Assembly: GCA_021772455.1 (NCBI GenBank)
Contig: JAJFLY010000006.1
Coordinates: forward strand, 206,677-270,676
Length of the DNA: 64,000 nt
Source of the DNA: Chlamydiota bacterium
GTDB lineage: Bacteria > Chlamydiota > Chlamydiia > Chlamydiales > JAAKFR01
Direction of reading: 5' to 3'
Part shown: positions 34,156 to 41,841 of the stretch, piece by piece
Layout: the number at the start of each line of letters is the position of its first letter
Position numbering within the stretch: position 1 is the stretch's first letter
Notes under the pieces: generated by a model
What the model saw: the letters and a program-made list of their open reading frames with translations, nothing else
Database searches by the model: none
Told to the model about the DNA's origin: nothing
Program-made: the position numbers and the translations under genes

Positions 34156-34184
34156 TTGACATTTTAAGCCACTTTTCATAGCGT
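34156..34184 (+). promoter_or_regulatory. promoter of xerC
   Basis: A perfect TTGACA (34156-34161) is followed after 17 bp by TAGCGT (34179-34184). The -10 box ends 7 bases before the ATG at 34192, so the transcript would start at or next to the start codon. No ribosome site is seen. Confidence 0.55.
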
Positions 34185-34191
34185 TACAGCC

Positions 34192-35127
34192 ATGATCAAA
34201 GCGGCTTATCAATTTCTAGAATACTTGCGCACCATGAAAAATGCGTCGGAGCATACGATTCGCAACTATGCAATCGATCTCAACTCTCTGAAAAACTTCC
34301 TCGAAGATGACTCTCCAACAGACAAGATTCGCTTCGACCGCCCCTACAGCGCACACGAAAACCCCTCACCCCTTTCACTTGCACAAATCGACCGCAAAAC
34401 ACTTCGTAGATTCCTCGCCGAGCTTACTGAAAACAACATCCAAAAACGGACCATTGTCAGGCGCATCTCTTCACTACGCACCTTCTTCAAATATTGCGTC
34501 CGCCAAAAACTGCTCGAGGCGAGTCCCGCCGAAGAGCTTGAAAGCCCTAAGCTCGACAAACGGATTCCTGTTTCCCTCTCCTACGACAACGTTCAACGAC
34601 TCTTCGAACAACCCGATACAACCAACTACCTTGGGTTTCGCGACAGATGTATTATGGAACTTTTCTACAGCTCAGGACTCCGCGTCAGTGAACTTGTTGC
34701 CCTTAACCGCTCCGATCTCGACCCCCAAGCCCTCCTTGTCCACCTGAAAGGAAAAGGAAAAAAAGAGCGCGTTATCCCCATCACCAAAAATGCTGCCGAC
34801 TGGATCACCTCGTACCTCGAGCATGCCGAGCGGCCTAAAAATTGCGACCCTAAAGCGATTTTTCTCAATAGACTCGCGACTCGCCTTACGACCCGTTCGG
34901 TCGACCGAAAATTTGATAAATATTTAAAACAAAGTGGACTTGCTGATAACATTACCCCACACACCATTCGCCACACCATCGCCACCCACTGGCTCGAGAA
35001 TGGGATGGATTTGAAAACTATTCAACTACTCCTTGGCCATACCTCATTGGCTACGACCACAATCTACACCCACGTCTCGCCTAAGCTCAAAAAGGAGGTC
35101 TACGACAAAGCGCATCCCCGCGCTTGA
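34192..35127 (+). CDS. xerC: tyrosine recombinase XerC
   Basis: The 311-residue protein has an N-terminal SAM-like core-binding domain (FLEYLRTMKNASEHTIRNY) and a C-terminal catalytic domain. The catalytic residues are Arg in SGLRVSELVAL, Lys in GKGKKERVIP, HxxR in HTIRHTIATHWL, His in LLGHTSL and Tyr in TTTIYTHVS. This agrees closely with the chromosomal XerC of Chlamydia, including the tail KLKKEVYDKAHP, so it most likely resolves chromosome dimers with XerD at dif. It is probably not a mobile integrase despite the adjacent repeats. I did not identify a dif site in the window. Confidence 0.9.
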   Translation: MIKAAYQFLEYLRTMKNASEHTIRNYAIDLNSLKNFLEDDSPTDKIRFDRPYSAHENPSPLSLAQIDRKTLRRFLAELTENNIQKRTIVRRISSLRTFFKYCVRQKLLEASPAEELESPKLDKRIPVSLSYDNVQRLFEQPDTTNYLGFRDRCIMELFYSSGLRVSELVALNRSDLDPQALLVHLKGKGKKERVIPITKNAADWITSYLEHAERPKNCDPKAIFLNRLATRLTTRSVDRKFDKYLKQSGLADNITPHTIRHTIATHWLENGMDLKTIQLLLGHTSLATTTIYTHVSPKLKKEVYDKAHPRA

Positions 35128-35152
35128 AATATTTTCTTGCTTCCTTTATTAA
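35124..35152 (+). promoter_or_regulatory. promoter of the autotransporter-like gene
   Basis: TTGAAA (35124-35129), starting in the xerC stop codon, and TATTAA (35147-35152) are 17 bp apart. The -10 box ends 6 bases before the ATG at 35159. This is a weaker example of the leaderless layout seen upstream of xerC. Confidence 0.45.
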
Positions 35153-35158
35153 TCAGTA

Positions 35159-36997
35159 ATGCGACTAGCTTCCCTAATCACAGCCCTTACCCTTTCGATT
35201 GCATCCTATGGATATTGGATTACGATCCCCGATGGTGTAACCTCTACCACCCCTATTGCAGTGAGTGGTGTTGGCAACAATGCACTCATTGAAGAGGGAG
35301 GAGTACTGGCCATTCCAGCTATCGGCGTTGTTTCAGGAATCACCTTGAATGCCGCGAATCAAACGGCCGTTAATCGTGGGCTGCTTTCAACTGTAGATTT
35401 TGCTTCCCGTGGACTTTTCAACATGTCTAATGTGAATTCCACTCTTTTGAACTTTGGTACCATCTTGACTACAGGACAATCTGGTATTGGGATGTTCAAT
35501 ACCAATGGGAATAATGGCTTTATAATGAACAGCGGTCAAATCAGGACTACTGGAAATTCTGGTTGGGGAATGACTAATATTAACGGCGATGATACTGTCA
35601 TGTTGAATGCCGGCACCATTACAACTACTGGGAGCGATGGAGTAGGTATGGTCAACCTGATTGCCGATGATCTCTCCATCATAAATAGGGGTTATATCTC
35701 GACAACAGGACCAGACTCCTACGGAATTCTTAGCAACACAGCAATAGATGTTGTGATTACCAACAGCGGTCTTGTCTCAACTACAGGAAGTGGTTCTCAT
35801 GGAATTTTTTACATGCTGGGTGCAGATGTCCAGATTATCAACTCGGGAACAATTCGATCAACGCAATCTAATGTCCTTAACCTACTAGGTGCCACTCCCA
35901 CACTCACTCTTCTTCGAGGCTCCAACTTAGAAGGGACCATTCAGCTCATACTTGACCCCCTCGATCTCAATGTTGAAAGAGGATTGAATCTTGCTCTCAC
36001 TCAGACCGTTGGAAGTATGGGCTATAACAACCTAAACATCGATGCCCCCTTTGCAGTTGTGGGTAACACCGTGAACGTCATTGACCCGACCGGTCTCACC
36101 CTTCAACCCGATGTCATTGCCGACCTGTCAGACACGATCCTAAATAACATCTACCATCGTCGCCTCGCGTGCAGCACACCGTGTAACCGCGGTTTTTGGG
36201 TCGAAGGGATTGGGAGTTACCGCAAACGGAGCTGCGCCCACAACCACATTGGCTACGACAACTGGCATGGCGGCGCTCTAGTTGGTTACAACATGCCCCT
36301 TTGTCAAGGAACAGCTGGCATCTTCGTTGGCACAACTTACGGCGAGGCAGAAGTTGACCAGCACACCCAAAAAGCATTTATCAATAGCTATATAGGTGGT
36401 TTAACCTACGAAACCTGTTTCTGCAACACCTACATTGGCCTTGCCTTTGCAGGCGGCTACATCGACTGGGATAACGACCGCTTTGTGATGAATAACTTAG
36501 CTAATGGAGGTGTCGAAATTGCCCGCTCCAACATCGATGGCCTCTTCCTCTCACCTGAAATCACCTTAGCCCGTCAATTTTCTCTCTGCATCCAGCCTGT
36601 TATGAGCTTTTCGCTCCGCTATGCTGGATTTTTCCCAGGAAGTTATCATGAAGACAATTTCTCAGTAAAAGACCGCCAGATCGATCTACTCACCACCCGT
36701 TTAGAAGCAGCTCTCCCCTACTCCAATACATGCGGCACATGCTGCTGGAGTATCGAGCCTTACATTGGGGTCTTTGGAAGATTCCAATTGGGGGGGAATC
36801 ACATAGATAGTACGCTCTTAGATCAACCGATCGACTTTGACCAGCCCGGCCCTCGAAATGTCGCAGCTTTCCTTTCCGGCGTACGTGGGACACAAAACTT
36901 TGGCCGCCTCAATCTCTTTCTTAACTTAGAAGCGAGTTTTGACAGCGCAAGTAGCGCCCGCCTCCTCGGTGAGGGTGGAGTTGGTCTCAGCTTCTAG
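35159..36997 (+). CDS. autotransporter-like outer membrane protein with cysteine-rich barrel
   Basis: The 612-residue protein has an N-terminal signal peptide (about residues 1-17). It then carries a passenger region in which a unit of about 24 residues with N(S/A)GxIxTTG and GxGM recurs at least six times (about residues 95-240), as expected for a beta-helix. From about residue 340 the sequence looks like an autotransporter beta-barrel, with alternating aromatic/polar strands and a C-terminal LSF for BAM recognition. All ten cysteines are in the barrel half, in pairs such as CSTPC, CFC and CGTCC; the passenger has none. Chlamydial outer membranes are stabilised by disulfides, so cross-linking is plausible. 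It is related in style to Pmp-like autotransporters but lacks GGAI/FxxN repeats. Confidence 0.75.
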   Translation: MRLASLITALTLSIASYGYWITIPDGVTSTTPIAVSGVGNNALIEEGGVLAIPAIGVVSGITLNAANQTAVNRGLLSTVDFASRGLFNMSNVNSTLLNFGTILTTGQSGIGMFNTNGNNGFIMNSGQIRTTGNSGWGMTNINGDDTVMLNAGTITTTGSDGVGMVNLIADDLSIINRGYISTTGPDSYGILSNTAIDVVITNSGLVSTTGSGSHGIFYMLGADVQIINSGTIRSTQSNVLNLLGATPTLTLLRGSNLEGTIQLILDPLDLNVERGLNLALTQTVGSMGYNNLNIDAPFAVVGNTVNVIDPTGLTLQPDVIADLSDTILNNIYHRRLACSTPCNRGFWVEGIGSYRKRSCAHNHIGYDNWHGGALVGYNMPLCQGTAGIFVGTTYGEAEVDQHTQKAFINSYIGGLTYETCFCNTYIGLAFAGGYIDWDNDRFVMNNLANGGVEIARSNIDGLFLSPEITLARQFSLCIQPVMSFSLRYAGFFPGSYHEDNFSVKDRQIDLLTTRLEAALPYSNTCGTCCWSIEPYIGVFGRFQLGGNHIDSTLLDQPIDFDQPGPRNVAAFLSGVRGTQNFGRLNLFLNLEASFDSASSARLLGEGGVGLSF

Positions 36998-37201
36998 TCT
37001 TCCTTTTTTCAGTTAGAATTGTAAAAAATCCATCTCTCTTAGCAATTTTATGTTCTTAATGGGGAGCAGTATAGCCTCGGATTGTTTCCAGCGATCTTAA
37101 GCAACAGTCGACTCAACCGTCATCTTCACAAAATCCCCTGGACATGCTGGCATCCCCTCTTTCGATTTCTAGCTCTTTTGTTTAAACGAGATTTTGAAAG
37201 T

Positions 37202-37307
37202 AAGGACAGAGCGCGGATTTTTACTTAAAGTAATCTGCACAATTTTGGCCTACAGTTTCTCGTGTATTTGCAACCCTTCACTCGTCTAGAAACCGTTTGA
37301 GCACGCC
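37202..37307 (+). repeat. 106-bp direct repeat, copy 2
   Basis: This copy has 105 of 106 bases identical to 33982-34087. It lacks the outer and inner second arms of the inverted-repeat element and runs directly into a truncated ATPase reading frame. The 36998-37201 interval before it shows no gene that I can support. Confidence 0.95.
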
Positions 37308-37459
37308 CTGGAGGACTAAAACATTTTGTTGAAAATTATCCAGAATGTAAACCGCTTCTTCTCTATCGCGGCACGACCAAATTGGTTGAGGGAAATATTG
37401 CATACATACCATGCGAAGATTTTCTAAAACTCATCATCCCCAACGCGCCTTTACACTAA
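37307..37459 (+). pseudogene. C-terminal remnant of a DUF4143-type ATPase
   Basis: The frame ending at TAA 37457-37459 encodes about 50 residues containing LKHFVENYP, KPLLLYRG and IAYIPCEDFL. This looks like the last part of AAA_14/DUF4143 ATPases, where a similar hydrophobic strand-turn leads into a final IPxxxFL helix. It lacks any start or upstream domain and is truncated exactly at the end of the 106-bp repeat; upstream in this frame the repeat has stops. The intact relative at 155-1390 is divergent, so this is a remnant of another copy. Confidence 0.6.
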
Positions 37460-37514
37460 CTTTAAAATAGTCTTTTCGTTATCATGATCTTCCTTTTTTT
37501 ATCAGGGAAAAAAC

Positions 37515-40500
37515 ATGTCCAGCTCTTCTAGCTCTTCTAGCTCCTCGACCTCCAGTTCGATTGATGCTCCCGCACCACAAGCTGTACAAAAACTCAGCAT
37601 TCAGTGGCTTAGCATTGGTCGTACACGGAAATTTGTCGATCTAACCAACAAAAAAAGCGAAAAGATTCGACTCGAAAAACTTGTTGAAAAAGTCATTGAA
37701 ATTTACAACCAACAAGCGAAGATCCCATTTAACAGGATCGAATATCCACTAGATCAAACGCGATACTCTGTTTCAGCCTACTGTCAGGCTCATGAGACCG
37801 AGACAGCAATTGCGCATGTTCTAGGAGGAATAACCGGGCTCCCCAAAAAATCGCATGCAGATTATATCCTCTTTTTTCACCGTAATAAACCAAGAGAATG
37901 TATTGCTCTCACCTCAGGCCAAGCCTTTAATGTCGTACGCCCATGCATCAACTACAGCTTTCCTGTCACTGTTGCTGAGCGCATTTTGCATCCGAGTAGA
38001 GTTCTGCAGATTGTCCGCCGTTGCATCCTCCAAACAACCGCAAAAGAAACCCTTGTTAACCCTACTGGGATCGAGCTCTACAAAACGGCTACCTTATACT
38101 ATTTGGTCGAAAATTTTCACTGTGAGTCTAAACCCGGTTCCTCACTTTCCAGACTAGAGTGCTTTCAACCCACACCACCTTCGATAAAAGTTAGCACAGG
38201 CTTACTAAGAATCGAACAACGGCTACCTCTTGAAGCCTATCCATATATTCTCACGCTTTTTTCAAAATATATGCACGATGAGGATACCTATTCAGAAAAT
38301 AATGAGCTCGAAACTCCCGACCCCGGATTCGAATTCCTACACTTTATGCAACTTTTTCGGGGAGAAACAGCTTCTCTGGATTATAAGCTGCTTACAAGCA
38401 TTTTCCACGCCTATGAAACAGACTCCCTTCAAACAGTGCGCCTTCTATACAAAAATTTAGATGAATACTTATTTGCTGAAAGCTTCTCTCTACAACTAGG
38501 GAAAGGAAAGAACTTCTGCGAGCTGCCTCCTAAACCCCCAACCCTTGAAGAGGTCCTCCATCTTCTTGAAGCACACCACAAAGAGAGCTTTGACAAGGAA
38601 GAAGACTTTGCTGAGGTGTTGAAGGGGTGCAAACTAAGATTCAAACCCCAAGGAGGACCAAAAATAGAATTTCCTCTTATCAACTTTTTGGAAGGTGAAG
38701 TTCGTGTTGAAGAAGAGGGCTGTTACTGCAAAATCAGAGGGAATTGGTACCAGCTAAACGTCGATTACCTAGCTCTTGTCCAGGAAGATTTCAAAAGAAT
38801 GCTAAGAAAAACTCTTATTGGCAAAGACGATAAAACCTATCTCCCTCTTCCATGGGCGGGAAATAAAAATACGGGAAGGTTTACGATTAATGTGCTTAAA
38901 AAGAGGCTCGGAATTAAGAAAGGGCAGCGAGGACTCAATACCCGTTTGATCAATGCAGAAGTTTTTTTTATATTGGCATCAGGGAAGGTTCATCAACCCA
39001 AGTTGGCCGGCGAAATCCTCAAAGAAAAATGTATCCAATCTCATAAAGATGCGATTAACGAGCTTCTTAAAAAAGGGACATGCACAAAGACTACACTTGG
39101 AAAAGTTGTCGGAAAAGCAGATCGCGATACCATCTGGAAAGCTCTAACAAAAAAGCGGCCCATCTTTATCAAAAAATCCAGCGAGCGCTTTGTAATCAAT
39201 CCCATGCTACCTCATAATTTTGAGAGACACGATGGCCTAATCAATCTACTTGAAGAATACGAGTCCCTATATCGCAATACTGTCACCGAGACCGAAGAGG
39301 TATATAGTCGTAAATATTTAGAAATGAAAAATCACCTTGTTTTTGACCAGATCTGCCCTGATAATATCGAACCATTTGATGTCGTCCATTTCCATGATGG
39401 AAAGGCCTACCTACACCACATTAAGGAAAAGTTTGGGCAACCTACCCGAGAAGCGTGCTCACAAATTCGCAATGCCGCCAAGGAATTTAGAAGCGCTCTT
39501 CTAATGAAACAAGCAAAAAACTTTATTGAGAACATGTTCGAAAAAGGAGTGGAAACAGATAGTAAAGAGACGTGGCGCTTGAAAGTACAGGAACAACTCA
39601 AAGAGATGGGAAAGGAGAGCTTTTGTAAGCTTTTTTACGACCAAGAACTCGTCTTTGTCTACTCCTATTTGGAAAATGAGAAGCAATCGCTCTACTATGA
39701 ATCCCAAGCCCCCTCCAGCCTCTCTCCCGAGCACCTCAAGCTTGGCTCTAAGAAAGAAAATGAAAAAGCTTTCCAAGCCCTTTTAAAAGCCAAATTTTTA
39801 GATAACAGAGGGCGTTTAACGGGCAAATTTTTAGCCTCAAGCAAAAAGAAGTTTACCTTAAAGGGTCTTGATAGTGAAAAAATCTACGACACCTTAGCGA
39901 AATTCAAGTCGGTATCGGAAAGCACTTTGGCAAAACTCGAGCTCATCCAACTGGAACAAGAACTCCATAATCTAGGGTTTCAGTTAAAGATCTGCCCTAT
40001 TTCACGCTCTGGTTCCACGCTCGCTTCTGCTGAAAAATCTCCAGAAGCAAATGGAACTGAATCTTCTGATGACACCGAAAAGCCACCTGAGATTCAAAAT
40101 GGCCCTCCCTCTCTCAAGAATATAGGCAATAGCTGTTACATCAATGCCATCTTGCAACTGCTTTTTAATATGCCCGAAATGCGTACCTCATTTGAAACAT
40201 CAAGTCAGGATCGTGTAATTGCCCGTTTAGAGGATGTTTTCAAAGAACCTAGTGAAGAGAATCTCAAACTACTGCGCCGTAAAATTTTCAAGCATCGAAA
40301 AAAGAGTCAGCTCGAAGGAGGGCTCAACGCACAACACGATGTGCATGAACTACTCCTTATGCTATTCGACCGTCTAGACTGGAATCCACTAAGTGTCAAT
40401 ACACAGATCACCCAAAATGACACCAAGACAGACAATCCTGAACAAACAAACCATCTCACCCTTCCATTAGAGCAAAAAAAGCTTCAAGGGGTTGTGAATG

Positions 40501-40913
40501 AATATTTCAAGCTTGTAGATATGGAGGATGACGACAAAGAGTGGCAGGAAAAGAGATCTCTTCAGTCGCAACCAGATTATCTCTTCTTACATCTAAAAAG
40601 ATTCGATAATGCAGGCCAAAAAAACCAAACCCAAGTCGTTTTTCCACAGACCCAGGAAATCACATTTCCACTGGAAGATGGGAGCACTGTAAACTATGAA
40701 ATAGTTGGGCACATCCATCACATTAATGGAAATAGTCTAGAATCTGGGCACTACATCACCTATCTAAAAAATAGCCGCCAAGGTGATAGCTTGGGCGAAT
40801 GGTTTTTGTGCAACGACGAGGATATTACCTCGTGCGGACCCGAAGCAGTTAAGAGCAATAACGCTTACATCGTACAGCTTAAACGCGTTGACAATGAATC
40901 AGACACACAGTAA
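37515..40913 (+). CDS. USP-family deubiquitinase (peptidase C19), probable secreted effector
   Basis: The 1132-residue protein begins with a poly-Ser tract (residues 2-16), a composition common in type III-secreted proteins. The first 860 residues match no family I recognise. The C-terminal 270 residues form a ubiquitin-specific protease domain: a Cys box with LKNIGNSCYINAILQLL (catalytic C874), QHDVHELL, PDYLFLHLKRFD, and a His box with SGHYITYL (H1079), ending in NNAYIVQL. USP domains are typical of eukaryotes and rare in bacteria; they occur in some environmental Chlamydiae. The likely role is removing ubiquitin from host proteins or from the inclusion. An AGGGA site precedes the ATG. Fusion to a very long N-terminal region that could direct substrate binding is noteworthy. 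Confidence 0.85.
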   Translation: MSSSSSSSSSSTSSSIDAPAPQAVQKLSIQWLSIGRTRKFVDLTNKKSEKIRLEKLVEKVIEIYNQQAKIPFNRIEYPLDQTRYSVSAYCQAHETETAIAHVLGGITGLPKKSHADYILFFHRNKPRECIALTSGQAFNVVRPCINYSFPVTVAERILHPSRVLQIVRRCILQTTAKETLVNPTGIELYKTATLYYLVENFHCESKPGSSLSRLECFQPTPPSIKVSTGLLRIEQRLPLEAYPYILTLFSKYMHDEDTYSENNELETPDPGFEFLHFMQLFRGETASLDYKLLTSIFHAYETDSLQTVRLLYKNLDEYLFAESFSLQLGKGKNFCELPPKPPTLEEVLHLLEAHHKESFDKEEDFAEVLKGCKLRFKPQGGPKIEFPLINFLEGEVRVEEEGCYCKIRGNWYQLNVDYLALVQEDFKRMLRKTLIGKDDKTYLPLPWAGNKNTGRFTINVLKKRLGIKKGQRGLNTRLINAEVFFILASGKVHQPKLAGEILKEKCIQSHKDAINELLKKGTCTKTTLGKVVGKADRDTIWKALTKKRPIFIKKSSERFVINPMLPHNFERHDGLINLLEEYESLYRNTVTETEEVYSRKYLEMKNHLVFDQICPDNIEPFDVVHFHDGKAYLHHIKEKFGQPTREACSQIRNAAKEFRSALLMKQAKNFIENMFEKGVETDSKETWRLKVQEQLKEMGKESFCKLFYDQELVFVYSYLENEKQSLYYESQAPSSLSPEHLKLGSKKENEKAFQALLKAKFLDNRGRLTGKFLASSKKKFTLKGLDSEKIYDTLAKFKSVSESTLAKLELIQLEQELHNLGFQLKICPISRSGSTLASAEKSPEANGTESSDDTEKPPEIQNGPPSLKNIGNSCYINAILQLLFNMPEMRTSFETSSQDRVIARLEDVFKEPSEENLKLLRRKIFKHRKKSQLEGGLNAQHDVHELLLMLFDRLDWNPLSVNTQITQNDTKTDNPEQTNHLTLPLEQKKLQGVVNEYFKLVDMEDDDKEWQEKRSLQSQPDYLFLHLKRFDNAGQKNQTQVVFPQTQEITFPLEDGSTVNYEIVGHIHHINGNSLESGHYITYLKNSRQGDSLGEWFLCNDEDITSCGPEAVKSNNAYIVQLKRVDNESDTQ

Positions 40914-40952
40914 CTTGACACCTTTTTTATCCGAGAAAGAGGAATATCGATC

Positions 40953-41246
40953 ATGTCTGTAACTGTTGAACCTAATTTATCCTACTCATATTCCCTCCAT
41001 AATAATGGGATAATCGATCGCACATTGACGCTCTCGATTCGCGATGATATAGATCATTTCTTTTTCCGTTTTTTTGATGACCATGGGAAATTATTGTGTT
41101 TTGGCTGGCGTTCACTAACAAACAACCCCGATATCCTGCCCGCACTCAGAGAGAATAGGATTCCTGATCTTTTTCGCAGGGTTGTCCTCATCATGGACGA
41201 TGAGAACACGATTAGAGAAATCTTAGCTCAACCTGAACCTTCCTAA
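40953..41246 (+). CDS. small protein of unknown function, paralogue 1
   Basis: The 97-residue product is not recognised. It starts 39 bp after the deubiquitinase gene behind an AGAGGAA ribosome site. LHNNGIIDRTLTL and FFFRFFDDHGKLL correspond to LNDGVNDRTITL and ISIRFFDIQGTQL in the next gene, and both continue with a helical RENRI/EENRI segment. The fold is probably a small beta-sheet followed by helices. Proximity suggests co-expression with the deubiquitinase and a related secretion or effector role, which is inference. Confidence 0.6.
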   Translation: MSVTVEPNLSYSYSLHNNGIIDRTLTLSIRDDIDHFFFRFFDDHGKLLCFGWRSLTNNPDILPALRENRIPDLFRRVVLIMDDENTIREILAQPEPS

Positions 41247-41346
41247 TCGGGGGGATAGCTATAAAAAAAACAAATACTTTTTTGACTAATACCGGTCGCT
41301 TCAAGTAACCTTTTTAAAAAATAAAATACAAAAAACAGGAGAATGC

Positions 41347-41766
41347 ATGGCGCCCGTAGCAAGTACCCCTTTATCGCGAGACTATTCCCGGCTCAACGAT
41401 GGGGTTAATGATAGGACAATCACCCTTGTGTCTGAAAATATGGATCAAATATCCATCCGTTTTTTTGACATTCAAGGAACTCAACTACACCAAGTTAACC
41501 GTCCTCTTCTCGAGATGTTCGAAACCATAAAAGCAGTGGAAGAGAACAGGATTTTGGATGTCGTTAAAAGTCTCTTCTTTCTTGTAAAGAATGATGATGC
41601 GCTTCGTAGGGATATGCTCTCTCATTCCGGAATGGAACAATACCGCGAGGGACCTCCCCTGCCTCCTGATCATGGACTTATGGCCGAATCGGAATCCTCC
41701 AGTACGGAAAATAGTAATGCTTGGACCTCGCAACGTGAGTTGGAATGGGAAGGAGGGGGCGATTAA
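41347..41766 (+). CDS. small protein of unknown function, paralogue 2
   Basis: The 139-residue protein is a diverged tandem duplicate of the preceding gene, sharing the NDxxxDRTxTL and RFFD blocks and the ENRI helix. It adds a C-terminal tail of about 45 residues rich in Pro, Ser and Glu that looks disordered. An AGGAG site lies just before the ATG. A possible weak promoter (TTGACT at 41282-41287) lies in the 100-bp gap. No function can be assigned. Confidence 0.6.
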   Translation: MAPVASTPLSRDYSRLNDGVNDRTITLVSENMDQISIRFFDIQGTQLHQVNRPLLEMFETIKAVEENRILDVVKSLFFLVKNDDALRRDMLSHSGMEQYREGPPLPPDHGLMAESESSSTENSNAWTSQRELEWEGGGD

Positions 41767-41805
41767 TTTTGCAAGGAAGCACTAAGATTATGTGCCATAA
41801 CATGC

Positions 41806-41834
41806 TTGAAAGTACACACATTCTTTGTTATAGT
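41806..41834 (+). promoter_or_regulatory. promoter of the ABC-F gene
   Basis: TTGAAA (41806-41811), 17 bp, TATAGT (41829-41834). The -10 box ends 7 bases before the ATG at 41842, again predicting a leaderless mRNA; no ribosome site is visible. Confidence 0.6.
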
Positions 41835-41841
41835 ATTCAGC

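Noticed and set aside
34192..35127. xerC as a mobile integrase of an island
   Set aside because: Its sequence follows chromosomal chlamydial XerC through to the C-terminal tail, and the repeats around it do not form clear att sites.
37515..37560. Ser codon run at the start of the USP gene as a microsatellite or phase-variable tract
   Set aside because: Codons are mixed (tcc, agc, tct), so there is no simple repeat of a unit that would slip readily.
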